Positions 34,108 to 46,480 of a stretch of DNA of 64,000 nt are shown here, piece by piece. The translations under genes were made by a program, and so were the position numbers. The stretch is from contig JADLZK010001301.1 in assembly GCA_015847255.1 (NCBI GenBank), forward strand, positions 1 through 64,000. The letters run 5' to 3'. The stretch is from Hyparrhenia diplandra (lineage: Eukaryota > Streptophyta > Magnoliopsida > Poales > Poaceae). The notes beneath the pieces were generated by a model. That model saw nothing but the letters and a program-made list of their open reading frames with translations. It made no database searches and had not been told where the DNA came from. Position 1 is the stretch's first letter, and each line of letters starts with the position of its first letter.

Positions 34108-37100
34108 GGAACAAGTTTATATGAGTTAAACGCTGGCATGATATGACAAAGGGATAAAATAGACAATAGAACCTTCTCTGCTGGATCTCCTCTCAGCAGG
34201 CACATTTACTACGACTAGTTGTGGTTGGACCATCCATGTCTCAATCTTTGCTTTTCCATCTCATGGAAAATCTTAGGATATCTTCTTCCTCCTTCAAGGG
34301 GAAAGGATTGAAGGGAACTTGCTTGTTGCAGCGTCGTGATAATTCAATGACTTGGACATGATCTGAAAAAACGACCCTTAACTACCAATTAAAGTGAACG
34401 CGTTTTTCATTAAAGCCCTAATTGAATCACATGTTGGACCCTCTAACTAGAGCTAGATGCAGACAGTCCAGGAAGGAGATGAAGGACCGACCATGGTCTG
34501 TCCAAGTGACGACGATGAAACGTATCGTCGTCGTCGTCGTTCATCCGCTTGCAGCCTGAAGGCAGGCTCGCAGCTGCTTCCTTGCGCTTTTTGGTTGCTT
34601 TTCCCAAAACACAAGATATATATATGTAATATGTCACCCTCGCCGATCGAGAAAGGGAGAACAAAATTTTGCCTTCCCTGCAGAAAGACAAATTAGAAAA
34701 ACAATGGAAAACCGCATGTTTCTGTTACAATGATATGCATGTCACATTCACATATAGTACGCTTTTTGGCGAGCTAGTGATGAAGATGAATGTTCATTGG
34801 CGAGCGAGCAACGCTTGTATGATGACCTTTTGGCTTTTGAGGAGATATATGAGTGTACATGTGCTGTATGTGATGTGAGTATATGTGTCTGTACAGTGAC
34901 TCGAAAGAAAAATCTGAACAACATTATTAGTATCTGTGCGTATCTGCGCAAGGAGGCATATCCAACAAGACAATGACGCTGACGAGAAAGCTAACAAAGA
35001 TATATATGTTTGGTGGAGTCGGTAAATACATACATGTGTATCTTATTGCTGGAGAAAAAAATGAATCCCCCTTCTAGTAACCATACACACATCTTGCCGC
35101 TCTCAGCAATCGGACAAGCACGGTTAAGACGTACTAGTAACGATGCATGAAGCAACCGTGATGTTTCAGAAAGGGAATGAATTAGTTTTTTTCTAAAAGT
35201 TACTTGGGCCTCTATTTCTACTTATTATAATCCATGACAGATTTCTATCTAGATGTAAACTAGATTTGGTAAGTGTTTCTATCTTAATGCAAACAGAGTT
35301 ATTATGCAGTCTTGGTTCTTAGAGCGTCTAGGGTAAACTAGAGGTTCGTTTTTAACAGAACGAGGTTAAAATTGCAACATTACGAAAAAAAGAGGGTAAA
35401 ATCACAATTGACGTTTTCAGCGAGGAAAGAAACACAATAGCCCTTAAAACTTCTACAAAATATTTTTAATCATGCAGAAGTCAAATAAGATAAATTCTAA
35501 CCTTTGATGGAGAGACGCCCTTAGCTAGAGTTGGTTGAAATGTTCGATGAGATATAAAACTTTGCAATTCAAAAATTTGTTAACTTAAAAATCATTTAGA
35601 GGCCTAAATATTTAGTATAAATTTGCTGCAGTTAGATACGAAAGGACAGGATTATTCATATGGGAATATGAACGACTATATGGTGAAGTGTTAGAGAAGG
35701 CTCATGTGTCCTGAGTTTGAATTTTTGCCAGCACACACATATTTCATTCAAAGCATGTTTGGCTTGCTGACATTATTTGTTTTCCTTAAGATTTATATTT
35801 ATTACTATTTTTATGATTAGTTTTTTTTGGTAATTGATCATTTGGAACTTCTCCTAGAATTAAATTTCTTCTGTATTTTCTATGACTAGTTTGTTTTGTA
35901 GAAATTGACTTTTGGAGGCAGGTCATGTTTTTGACCACCTTAAAATTGATTTATAAAGATACATCACATGTTCGGTACCTGTCAATAGAACTCACTGATT
36001 TTAAAGAGAAACTACATATCTACAAACCAAATTCAACCGTGACAGCATCTCCAGAAGTTAGGTATTGTTTACTAAACTAATAGATCTAGCATGTTAACAA
36101 AAGAAATAGTTAAATTTTTGTTCTGCAACAACCTTCCTATAGTAACTTACTAAATGATTTTACATTGGAAACCCCAAACTATTTCTAACTAACCAAAACA
36201 TTTTTAATAGTTTTCTTTGTCTCTTATCACTTTCATGTCTAAAACCTTCATTTTCTTAATTTATTCATTCAATTTACTCTAACTTCCCGAGAAAAACACC
36301 GGATTGGGAGAGGGTGCGAAGTCCCTCTTGATTGTGGAAACTTATGAGTTAGAGAAGATATTTGATAACTCTTTATTTTTAAGGCGCTCTTCCACCAAAT
36401 TGTTGAAGGTTTGTTTTTTCTGTTTTTGTCAAAAAAAAAAAAAATCAAAATAGGAAGTTATTTTGGAAACCTGTTGGAGATGCTCCATAGATTGCTTTCA
36501 TCAAAGGTGGTTTCGACTTGTGAAGCAAAGAGAAGACATCTGCCGGAACGAGCCCGGTCGCAAAGATAGTACGGCAACTAGCTAGTAGCTACTATAGGTG
36601 ATGGGCACTGAACTTGAGCATATCTTGTGTTAACTATATATAGGGAGTTAGTTGGAAGGTAGGTGTCAATGTCTGCGGAAGGAGTCGACGGAGATCAGCG
36701 CAGACAAGGAAGCTTCTTTGCATTCTTGCATTGTGGCCCCCCCTGGATCCAAGGAAAAACGATGGCTGGATCTGGATGTACATTGTGTGCAGTGTCTTGT
36801 TTCTCCTGATGTGCTTTTTTTTTATATACGAAGTAATGTGAAGTAGAGATCACCTAAAATTATATCATCTGTTTTCTAGTACAAACATGCAAGCATGCGC
36901 ACAAACCAAGTACTGATATATAGCTTCTTCAAAATTAATACAGTATAAAATGACCATTCAGCAACACAATACTCCTACTTGTTCACGTTAAAAATATTCT
37001 GGCCTATTTATCTATTTATTTATTTATGAAAATTAGTTAATAAATATACATATATTCATCTATTTGGTGATCATGTTTGAAACTGACCATAGTAATTTGG

Positions 37101-37600
37101 ATTAGTATCAAGAAAGTGCTGATTATGCTGCTGCTACACATTCATCAGCAAACTCTATCCTTGAAAAAAGTAGTTGTCTATCTCCTTCCGAAAATGACCG
37201 AATATATTGTCCAGCCATACCGTACGCCCAAATAGCTACTGTTGAATGCAACATGTGAATGCGATTGGGATCAGGTCCTATCGCCTTCATATTTCCCATC
37301 CATTTACGCTGGACAAATTACCCCCAACCTCTCTAACCAAGGTTCTCTGGTTGGATTGCAAATAGCAATTAAGATCTTGTTTGACTTATAAATGCCTCCG
37401 ACTTCTTGCTACAGGAATGCATGGAGAACAAACATTGTGATTTTATTGGCTCTTAATTTATTTTTTGAGAAAAAGGTAAAAACAACTCCTAAAATAATAT
37501 ACGCAGAGGAGGTTAAACCGGAGCTGTGGCCAAAGATCTGCTGAGAATGAGTAAGAGTGGATCCAAGCAAACCACCTACTTACAGATGTACTAATCAAGT
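33588..37600. other. 4-kb intergenic stretch, no gene identified
   Basis: The first 400 bp continue the repeat interrupted by the LINE. A 29-nt T run lies at about 34077-34105 and a short (CGT)n run near 34527-34540. Short frames (for example 34457-34696 and 36652-36846) have no recognisable content. No RNA gene or terminal repeats were found. Confidence 0.4.
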
Positions 37601-37680
37601 AATCATAACCACATTTTTTTTAGACCAAAGGCACCTTCCCGGCTTATATTGAAAGCCAACAGAAATCATAACCACATTTT
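37601..37680 (-). mobile_element. 46-bp LINE tail with perfect 17-bp duplication
   Basis: AATCATAACCACATTTT occurs at 37601-37617 and 37664-37680. Between them, 46 bp read on the minus strand as AAGCCGGGAAGGTGCCTTTG, then GGTCTAAAA, a LINE-like 3' end with a short A tail. This is an extremely 5'-truncated retrotransposition event. Confidence 0.85.
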
Positions 37681-38042
37681 ACCAAGTTGAAAACTACTCA
37701 GAGGTGCTAATTAATATAGTTTGCATTGATAGGGCCCTAGATCTGCTACGAACACTTTTAATATATGCTACAATTTGAGAAGTTCTAAATAAGCAACCGC
37801 GTGGTGGCGCTCAGCTTGTTTTTAGTCAAAATTGACTCCTGGACACACGGTAAGTGACCTCTCTTTTCTGGTCGACATCTAAAATGAAGCGAAGTGTAGT
37901 AAGAAACTATGATTCATGGCAATTTTGTATTCTTTTATGGCATTCGAGGACAGGAAAGCGCGGTGACGTACGTACCTCTGTTTGTGAACTAAACAGGGCC
38001 GCCATTTAGACTATGCAACATGCAAACTCCAAAAAAGCATAG

Positions 38043-38497
38043 TGTCACGCCCGACCCAGAGGGGACTAAGAGCAGCCCAGCCGGCCCGGAGGGTGGGGTG
38101 GGGACCAGAAGGGCAGCCGCCAGCGCCCTACCATCCACGTCGTCATCGCTTCCAATTAGGATTAGGACTTTTTGGTGAGAAGATATTTCAATCTATAAAG
38201 AAATCTTCTATTAAGAAAAGAATAAAAGTTTGCTTGTAAAACGTATTTGAATATAAGGAAACTTTTAGAGATTGTTTGAGATACAAATCTCATAGGAGGG
38301 CTATATAAACAAGGAGGATGTAATCTTTTAGGGACAATCAATAAAAAAAAATATTGCCCCAACTCTCCCGCTCCCTGCCCCTAGCTACCGCCACCAAGCC
38401 CCACCCCGCGGCGCCTACCCTAGGCGCCGCCGTTGCCCCCACCAGCGCCGCCGCTAATCACCGTCATCACCGCCCCCTCCCCAAGGCGGCTGTGACA
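38043..38497 (+). repeat. 5' LTR of the gag-only element
   Basis: Has a promoter-like GGGCTATATAAACAAGG at about 38297-38313 and a probable poly(A) region near 38338-38350. The 3' end is GC-rich, ending CCAAGGCGGCTGTGACA. Its core matches LTR2 and the minus-strand LTR at 10147. Confidence 0.85.
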
Positions 38498-38532
38498 CGT
38501 GGTATCCGGAGACCAGTACTTTCCCACCACCG

Positions 38533-39826
38533 ATGGCTTTCGAGATGCACAATTTCTTCATGGACCTCAAGCGTCTCCTCGACGACAACCGAGAAGATCG
38601 ACCGCCACTTTGACGAGATCGAAGCCCGCCTTCGCCGCATGGAGAACGACCATGCCAACAGCAAGATCCTCCTTCCACCACTCCGCTCCACGACAACGAC
38701 CGAACGCTGGCCAGGGGGCGTCCCCAGTGCCACCATGGGCACCGCCCTCGTCCCCAACAACGCCACCGACGACGACACCGGCCGCGCAATCCTCCAGTTG
38801 GAGGAGGACAACAGCACAGGGGAGGCGCATGTGGTGCCACCTGCGCCCCCAGCCGCAAATCGTTGGTCCACCTACCCCTCGTACTCCGCCGGTGACCCTG
38901 CTCCCTCCACATTTTGCGGTACACCTGGAGGTACTGACCTATGACGATACCGAAGACCCCGACCTCTGTATTAGCAAGATGGAGATGCTCCTCGAGATAT
39001 AGAAGGACATCAACCCAGAGTTCGATGCCCAGTATGCTGCTTTCCATCTGATAGGTGCCGCAGAGCTCTGGTTCAACGAACTATCCAAGAGAAGACTGTT
39101 GGTGGAGTGGGACGTCTTTATGTGCCACCTCAGGCGCGACTTCGGGCTGACCATCGACAACAACGTGAGGGGTGATCTGGCACCCCCTCGATAGGATGGC
39201 GACCTAAATGACTACATCGACACCTTCGAGGCCTATGCTATACGCATGGACCTCCCGAGCCCGCTCCACTGCGTACACCTCTTCGTCGGTGGGCTCCGCA
39301 CTCCTCTCCAGGAAGCACTTCAGTGGGAAGAACCACGCTCGATGCCATCAGCCTCGCACGCCAGTACGACGCCCCAACACCAACCTCGCTACTATGTTCC
39401 GGCAGCCTCGACTCTGCTACAGGACCTCCTACTGTAGAAAGGAGTTCCCCTACACGGTCTGGCAGTGGGTTCCACCTTACAACGATAGAGCTAGCTCAGC
39501 AGGCCTTTCCAGCAAGCATCCTGCTCATGGGGGTGTGCCCGCACGTCAAGTTGGATGATGTCACAGTGCTATTCTTCGACAACAACGGGCAGGATTTCAT
39601 TCACGTCGACAATGTGACAGTCGACTCGCCAGACGCCAGAACCACCCAAATCAGGCCGATTGTTCAGACCACCAGAGACCTTCTCTATGGCCGCTTGCTG
39701 GGCTTCACCTCGACACCGATTTCGTCGACCCGCCACATCTTTTGCAGGCAGATACACGCCCAGGTACATGCCCCAGAGTTTACTCCATTCCTTGACCATC
39801 AGTCTCCCAGCAGACGCTCCACCTGA
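38533..39826 (+). pseudogene. Gag-like protein of LTR element (frameshifted)
   Basis: Starts at 38533 (MAFEMHNFFMDLKRLLDDN) and needs several frame changes. Recognisable stretches are EKIDRHFDEIEARLRRMEN, VTLLPPHFAVHLEVLTYDD, AELWFNELSKRRL, YIDTFEAYAIRMDLPSPLH and LFVGGLRTPLQEALQWEEP. These follow the order of the plant Retrotrans_gag domain. A segment with KLDDVTVLFFDNNG follows at 39323-39826. No zinc knuckle, protease or polymerase was seen. Confidence 0.75.
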
Positions 39827-40105
39827 CAGGCGTCATGAGTGGCGCCATAATGGAAGCAGCATGGGTCGCTAGGCCGCTCGTGCGCCCCCATTCCACTACA
39901 ACTTTAACATCTGCTTTGGCAACTTGAATTTTGACTTTGCTTTTGACGATGATGCCTTCATCATCAACGAGTTCCACGACATCATGGTCAACTACAGCTC
40001 CGCTATGGCCCAGACATCACACCATCGCCCGTTGCCATAGCCTTCACGTCCAACTGGTGGGTTGGCCGACTCGTGGACGCGTCACCTCGTCGAACAGTGG
40101 AGAGA

Positions 40106-40568
40106 TGTTAGAGCACAGGACCGGCCTGGCCCAGCCGGCCGGGTTGGACTGCTCCCAGAAGGGCGGCCGCTGCCGCCGCCACCATACCATCCACGTCATC
40201 ATCGCTTCCAATTAGGTTTAGGACTTTTTGGTGTGAAGGAGATATTCCAATCTATAGGGAAATCTCCTATAAGTAAAAGAATAAGAGTTTGCTTGTAAAA
40301 GGTATTCCAGAATATAAGAAAACCTTTAGAGATTGCTTGAGATACAAGTCCCATAGGAGGGCTATATAAACAAGGGTGATGTAATCTTTTAGAGACAAGC
40401 AATAAAAGAAAATGTTCCCCAACTCTTTCGCTCCCTGCCCCTAGCCGCCACCGCCACCCCCCCACGCCGCGCACCCCACCCCACAGCGCCTGCCTAGGCC
40501 CGCCGCCGCCGCGCCCCCCCCCCAGGCCGGCACCGTCATCGCCGCCCCTCCCCAAGGCGGCTGTGGCA
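40106..40568 (+). repeat. 3' LTR of the gag-only element
   Basis: Aligns with LTR1 from the CCATCCACGTC phrase to the end, with moderate divergence. It contains the same GGGCTATATAAACAAGG. The start is less conserved than LTR1 and is placed after the purine tract. Confidence 0.75.
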
Positions 40569-40859
40569 TATAGCTTCTCCATGAAGAGTCTTTCTTAAAT
40601 TTACACTCTAAATCATTATTTTGTAGATGATTAATTGGAATAAAACTCTTTCTGTATCCTTGTATCCTCCAACTTTTTTATGTCTTATTGCCATTGTACA
40701 TAGCCATTATCCTTACCTTTTATCTTTGGTTTGCGGGAAAAGAGAGAAGCACAGTGATGTCCGTATCGTTTCTTATTAGCGCGATGGTCATCGGTGCCTT
40801 GGGGTCAACTGATCTTATGGACAATTGGCAGATGAGAGGTCAAGGAGCCACCATGCATG

Positions 40860-42080
40860 TGGAGGATATACCAAGGAGGTCTTGGGATCCTAGATCTATA
40901 TCTACAAAATAGATGCCTATTGGCTAAGTGGTTGGTGAATTGCTAAACACTGATGGCATGTGGCAAACTTTACTGACAAATAAATATCTAAGATCCAAGT
41001 CCCTCACCCAAGTACAAGCCAAACCCTATGATTCGCATGTCTGGAGAGGTCTCATGCGTATCAAAGAGGAGGTGTTGGCCAATGGTTCCTTCAAAGTCCT
41101 AGATGGGACCAAAACATGGTTCTGGGACGACACTTGGGTAGGAATGGTGCCACTTAAAGCTAAATACCCATCCCTTTATAATATTGTGCGTGATCCTCAC
41201 GTAACTGTGGCAAAGGTTATGTCTTCAAGCCCCCTCAATATTTCTTTCAGGAGGGCTTTGGTGAATAATAAATTGGTAGAGTGGCACAATCTAGTAGCAC
41301 AGATTGCTCATGTTGATATGATGGACGGTTCAGATACCTTCAAATGGAACCTAACCAAATCTGGGTTATATTCCGTTCGATCGTTCTATTTGCATCTTAT
41401 TGACACACCACCACCATTTCGACATATGACGATCTGGAAATTAAAGATTCCTCTAAAGGTTAAGATTTTCCTTTGATTTCTTCAAAATGAGTTATTCTAA
41501 CTAAAGATAACCTCGCTAGAAAAAATTAGAAAGGTAACCTCAAATGTTATGGCTGTAATAGGGATGAGAATATCCAACACCTCTTCCTTGATTGTCCTTA
41601 TGCAAGTATGGTTTGGAGGATTATCTTTTTTGCTACTGGTTTGACTCCACCTAGATCAATGAGTCATATGTTTAGAAATTGGTTCACTAATCAACAGAGT
41701 CAGATTAGAAAATTGATATGGGTTGGGGTTGCCGCTATATGCTGGGCCATTTGGCGCTGTCCAAATGATATTATTTTTAACAGGGTCAAAGTGAATTCAA
41801 TTTTGCAGGTTATCTTTTGGGGAGCGTACTGGGTACGTTTCTGGGCGCAGCTGCATCGTGATGAGCAGGCCAAGAACACGCTCTCCATCATGAGCAAAAA
41901 TATTGAGATGATTGCTTTGGAGCTTTGTAATGGAGGGTAGAGACATATTTATCGTTTGCTTTAGTTCTTTTGTCCATCTTAGAGACTGGTTGTGCTCTTT
42001 TTGTTTTAAGTTTTTATAATAATTGATTACATACGCCTCCAGGCGTAGAGGCCGATGTTGTTCATCCTTTATCTAAAAAA
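40860..42080 (+). mobile_element. LINE 3' part (zf-RVT region), 5'-truncated
   Basis: A plus-strand LINE. Frames at 40928-41476 (LLNTDGMWQTLLTNKYL, TKTWFWDDTW, LYSVRSFYLHL) and 41608-41940 (WVGVAAICWAIWRCPND) cover the zinc-binding tail domain of plant L1-type reverse transcriptase. The end near 42050-42082, CATCCTTTATCTAAAAAAAA, is the same tail type as the LINE at 32011. The two LINEs are related but distinct. The 5' edge is approximate and no duplication was found. Confidence 0.8.
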
Positions 42081-42399
42081 AATGCATGTTGAGGATATTT
42101 GTTTAGGAGTTGAGCTTAGAGCTTATTGCATGCATGGGCCCTCGCAAACAGCAACATATCTGCTACAGATGCTTAACTTCATTCTCTATCATTCCTTGTA
42201 TTTATAGAAATATAGATTGTTGTGAAAAATGCCCATCCATTTACTTATTTAATTAGATCTCTAAACATTATTATTCTTATTTATACCATATTTATAAAAA
42301 CGGATAGAATACAAACGGATATCGTTGATACAAACTAGAGTATACAATCACTGCATTGCCACGGTTTGGAGTATACAATATGAAGGACAGATCATCCAT

Positions 42400-42780
42400 A
42401 TTGTTCTAAACCGTTGTGTAAACGGCTTGATTCTCCAATGCAGGGGTTCCCGATCCTTGTTCTTCGAGAGGTGGTGAGCCAATATTTGGCTGTCAGTGTA
42501 GAAATAGACTCTTCCTATATTGAGCTTCCTGAGAATGTTAGAGGCCAGGGCTCAAGCAGCTGCCTTGCCCATTAGGACCGAACTGCAGGAAGGAAGTTGG
42601 GCTTGTATACTGAACTTGAGATTATTGAAAGAATCAACAATGTAAATCTCAAGTCCTGCTTGGGATGGTTCCTGCAAAGAGAGATCTGGAATAGTATATG
42701 CATCTATGTAGCAACGGAATTCCATTTGGAAGCATGTTGATGCGGATTGGACCCATAAATAATCGGTCTCACCCGTGAAG
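42400..42780 (-). pseudogene. RNase H-like domain fragment (RVT_3 type)
   Basis: On the minus strand the sequence reads CYIDAYTIPD, then LEIYIVDSFNN, SSVLMGKAAA, LNIGRVYFYTDSQILAHHL and HWRIK. This is the plant RNase H-like domain found in LINE-derived polyproteins, with Asp, Glu/Lys and TDSQ positions recognisable. A stop follows KAAA, and the usual Glu there is Lys. It has no intact frame and is read as decayed LINE sequence. Confidence 0.65.
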
Positions 42781-42962
42781 CTTTGGATTAGATCGAGGAA
42801 AAGTGGAAAGCATACTCCCTCTGGGATAGTATTAGAAGTTGTTTAGGACAGTGATACGGTCTCCAAAACATAACTTTGACCTCTTATTATTGATGATTTA
42901 TATTTCCGATGTTTGACCCAAACCTTGTCCAAAACGACATCTAATACGGAGTATCTTGTATA
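42781..42962. other. Nothing recognised
   Basis: A short AT-rich interval between the RNase H fragment and a MITE. Confidence 0.3.
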
Positions 42963-43137
42963 CTCTCTCTGTCCCTTGAGTCGCTATATATGGTGTCAAG
43001 CTTTTAAGCTTGACTAGGTTTATAAAAAAATAATAGCAACATTTCTGTCTCCAAAATAAGTTTATTATGAAAATAGATTTCGCAATCTATCTTAGTTATA
43101 AAGGAAAAAAAGAGTAAAAAGGCCGGGACGGATGAAG
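42963..43137. mobile_element. Degenerate Stowaway-like MITE
   Basis: Starts CTCTCTCTGTCCCTTGAG and ends GGCCGGGACGGATGAAG, flanked by TA. The ends pair imperfectly and the interior is AT-rich. Likely an old copy. Confidence 0.6.
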
Positions 43138-43859
43138 TATATCACACATATGGTTGCTTTTGTGTTTCTTGTCACGTGTCCCCCTGGTGGGGATTGGGTC
43201 CCATCAACTACATCTCCATAGAGCTACTTTCCTAAAAAGGTTGCAACTATGGAAAGCGTCTTTAGTCAAATTTTCTCACTTTTATTTAGTTTTATAGAAA
43301 ATACGCCAAGAAATATGTATGTCTTTAAATAAATTTATTAAAAAACTAGACTTAAAGAGATTTCCGATAATACTAATTATTTAGTATAAATATTTATACA
43401 TTTTAATATATAATTGTCAACAACTTGGACTTCTCGAAAAAGCGAGAATCGCATGTTTTAGGGACTACTGTAGCTTTGACTGAGATCAATGAGGTAATCA
43501 ATATGATCAGCAGCGGTAGATAGCAATAATTGATGCATGCCGGACGCATAGAAGACTAGCATAGTAGCTTAGCACACGGCACGCCCCGGCACCACAAAAC
43601 CAGCACAGGGAAATGGTCCTCATGTCATTCATATCTGTGTGGGAGAAGACCGTACCAATGCAATGCAAAGAAATTGGTGACACAATATTCTGGTTACATG
43701 CAGACGATCGACGACGCTTGTGTGGTCATTGTGAGAACTATTGATCGTTTAGGTGTAGCATCCAGTGGGCTTGAACTTTTACATTTGGGATAAACGAGTA
43801 GATCAATTGGAATACAATCTGAAGGGGAGAGAGAGAGATGGGAAATGGAAGATATTACC

Positions 43860-44165
43860 GGGCATCCTTCCTGGACGTACACGAACCCATGGCGTCGGTA
43901 ACCCTGCTCGGTGAAGTCCAGTGACTGCTTGACACAGACGGTGGCGACGATAGGTCCATCCCGTCGCTGGTAGCGCCACCCTCTGGATCGGATTAGGGTT
44001 GGACAGGGGGCTGGGGTAATGAACCTCGTAACCTGAGCATGTGGCCCTCACCCCCTCTCTTATAGGCACCGTGCGACAGAGGTCTACCAGCCACTTCATT
44101 GGGCTAGCATCCCCAATTAAGATGCGAGTCAATGACCCAGTTGGCCAACTGGTGGAGATCAATGT
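43860..44165 (-). other. Possible exon fragment of unknown gene
   Basis: On the minus strand a GC-richer stretch reads WRYQRRDGPIVATVCVKQS, then LDFTEQGYRRHGFVYVQEG and CP, up to a possible donor CCG/GTAATA near 43861. An upstream frame gives SWPTGSLTRILIGDASPMK. The composition looks coding and the two parts are in different frames, so one or more base errors or an intron lie between. I do not recognise the family. Confidence 0.35.
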
Positions 44166-46310
44166 AACTGTGAAAGATTAGAGCCGACAATAACGATGGC
44201 GACTCTTCAATTTCTATAGACGACGGCGTCGGAGAGCTCTTCACGAAATTAACAAGGTTGCTTGCTTATTTTCCTCTTGGCTGCCAACGAGACGTCCGGC
44301 CGGTGGCCATTCATTCAGCTAGAGAGGGGTGTATTAGCAGTGAATGTTCGACAACAGTTCTTGTTATCAGCAAGGCACTGAAATTAAAGAAAAGAAGCCG
44401 ACACATACAATTAATTTGGACGCGGGAAACATAGAGATGGCATTATTTGCTTCACGTGACTATCCACGGGACCATGCCGCCGGCCTAGGTGGATACACTA
44501 CTTTGTTCTTTTAATTTGGTCACTGAACAAACCAATTAGTAGAGTCGTTTTAAATAAATTTTTTCCAAACTTTAACTGAATGGAGTATATATCTTCAGTC
44601 ATTCTATAGAGTACTAGTACTAGAGTACAACATGTGTAGAGTCCTTTTATATTTGGAAATTAAAACAAAAATGCGCAGTAGTACTGAGTATTGAGGAATA
44701 AGGACAACCTATAGCTAGGAGCAAATGCACAACAGTGTGTCATTAAGAGACGGGATAGATTAGTACGAGAGAGATTGGTCCTTGAAATTATGGATGCATG
44801 TTTGTAATTAGCACAGGAGAGGCACAGAGGCTAGTGGTTGGGACGTCCGTGTCAATAATGTCGGGTCGGTGGCAGGAGAAGGGATGAGGATGGGGAAAAC
44901 ATCCAAGCAGAAAGGGACATCGCCGTTGGAACAAGGGACCAAGGGACGACGAGTGCACCGCTCCGGCAAGCCGTACCGTACGTCTCCGAGTCCGGCCCCG
45001 CCACGGCGCGTTCGCTACTACTAGCTGCTGCGGTCGGGTCGCCACCACACTGTCCATCCGTTCATCATCAAACACTGTGCTTGCACAGCCATACTCCTCC
45101 CCGTTCCAAAAACAACGTTCTATGTTTGAATATGGACAAGTACTTGTCTAGATTCAAATTAAGATAAAACAACAGTTCTTTGAGTACTTGTACCTAGCTT
45201 TTAACCTGTAGTACGTGACGATAAAACTGTGAATTTGTAGACAAACTTTTTGACTGGGTTGATGTTTCAACCATTTTCAACCACGCACCGACGCACGCTA
45301 GCTATATATGCATGTAATTCAACAAGTTAAAGGTCTAGATACTTGACTGGTTTACCACCGCGCGCCAACCGGGACCTGCAGGCAAAGCAAGATGCTGACA
45401 CTGCCGTGTCGGTCACGCAGGAAATCAAAAGTTCTACGACGTTTGTACGGCGCGCGGTTGGCATCTACTACACCCACAAACAAACTACAGTACTGGCGTC
45501 ACTCTCATCTTCTCCAGCCGTAAACCACAGTACTCTCGGTCACTACACAACAATCTCATGTGCTGCACCACCGTACCTGTGTACCAGCCTGCGCCATGCA
45601 TCATCGATCATGCGTCTCACAGTGCCGTCTGTCGTCTCCCTTAGGCGACCGATCCTGACCTGAGCTTCACAAGCTCAGTAGTACCCGCCAGACATGGATG
45701 CATGGCACACCTAGGTAGCTGCTCGCTTAGCCATAGGACGAGGAGGACGAGGACATGAGCTCCAGGACCATGTGCAGCATGGAGCGCGAGACAGATGAAG
45801 AAGATGGCAGTGGCTAGCCTCTGGTCATCCATCGTCCACGCAAAATATCTTTGCTGCCTGTCAAAGCAAGGAGGAAACTTACATACACAGATAAATAACA
45901 AATGACTGGGCTGCAGGGGATACATGAATCTTCAAACATACAGTACACATAGCTCCGCGCATGTGGCGTGTATCATCAAGAGAAAATTAAAGTGTTTGCA
46001 AACGTACCCGTCGGTGACTCGCAGGGCAGGCCGCAGCAGCAGCCAGCGTGTATGTATGTATATGTTGGAACAAGAAATGGAAGGAACAGTCCGTGAGAAA
46101 GTAAGAGTAGTGAAGGTTTTTTTCTAACAAAAAGTAAAAGTGAAAGGTACGTGCTACTGCTATCCGTTGAATAACATTATTGTAACCATAACACGGGCTT
46201 AGCTGTTACCTACCCGTTGATACGGCGTGTGGATCCAAGGCCAAACGTGTAAAGCAGCTCAGTTAGCTGGGGCAGACAGCCCATCCACGCGTCTGAAGCT
46301 GTTTGGCTCT
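44166..46310. other. Intergenic stretch upstream of the repeat-protein gene
   Basis: No confirmed gene. It includes a Stowaway-like left end at about 45093 (TACTCCTCCCCGTTCC) and a small minus-strand frame at 45832-45641. Several CpG-rich patches are present but no domain is recognisable. Confidence 0.4.
45641..45832 (-). CDS. Small hypothetical protein with one hydrophobic segment
   Basis: From the ATG at 45832 the frame encodes 63 residues, with hydrophobic stretches ATAIFFICLALHAA and HVLVLLVLWL. It could be a membrane or secreted peptide, or chance. No splice sites, neighbour or homologue supports it. Confidence 0.2.
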   Translation of the reverse strand: MDDQRLATAIFFICLALHAAHGPGAHVLVLLVLWLSEQLPRCAMHPCLAGTTELVKLRSGSVA

Positions 46311-46318
46311 CGCGCGCT

Positions 46319-46324
46319 ATAAAT
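46319..46324 (+). promoter_or_regulatory. TATA box of the repeat-protein gene
   Basis: TATAAA within GCGCGCTATAAATCC, 157-162 bp before the ATG at 46481. A transcription start about 30 bp downstream would give a leader of about 130 nt containing CACACACAGACACAG- and CTCTCTAGAGAG-type sequence. Confidence 0.7.
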
Positions 46325-46480
46325 CCGACCTCCCATGACCACCCCGTCATCCACACACAGACACAGCAGAGACTACCAACAGCTGCTCTCTCTAGAGAGA
46401 GGGGAGAGACAGAGTGCTAGCAACACACAGCAGAGAGCGCGAGCAGGCGAACTTGTTGCAGGATCGGAGGAGCAGCAGCC

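Larger units (their letters stand above)
38043..40568 (+). mobile_element. Compact gag-only LTR retrotransposon with both LTRs
   Basis: LTR1 is 38043-38497 (TGTCAC to GTGACA) and LTR2 about 40106-40568 (TGTTAG to GTGGCA). A purine-rich tract AGTGGAGAGA precedes LTR2, and a primer-site-like TGGTATCCGGAGACC follows LTR1 after two bases. Flanks CATAG (38038-38042) and TATAG (40569-40573) are a 5-bp duplication with one mismatch. The interior encodes only a gag-like protein. It is the same family as 7632-10662. At 2.5 kb without pol it is non-autonomous. Confidence 0.85.

Noticed and set aside
38454..39047. Minus-strand frame of 197 codons
   Set aside because: Antisense shadow of the gag-like frame between two plus-oriented LTRs.
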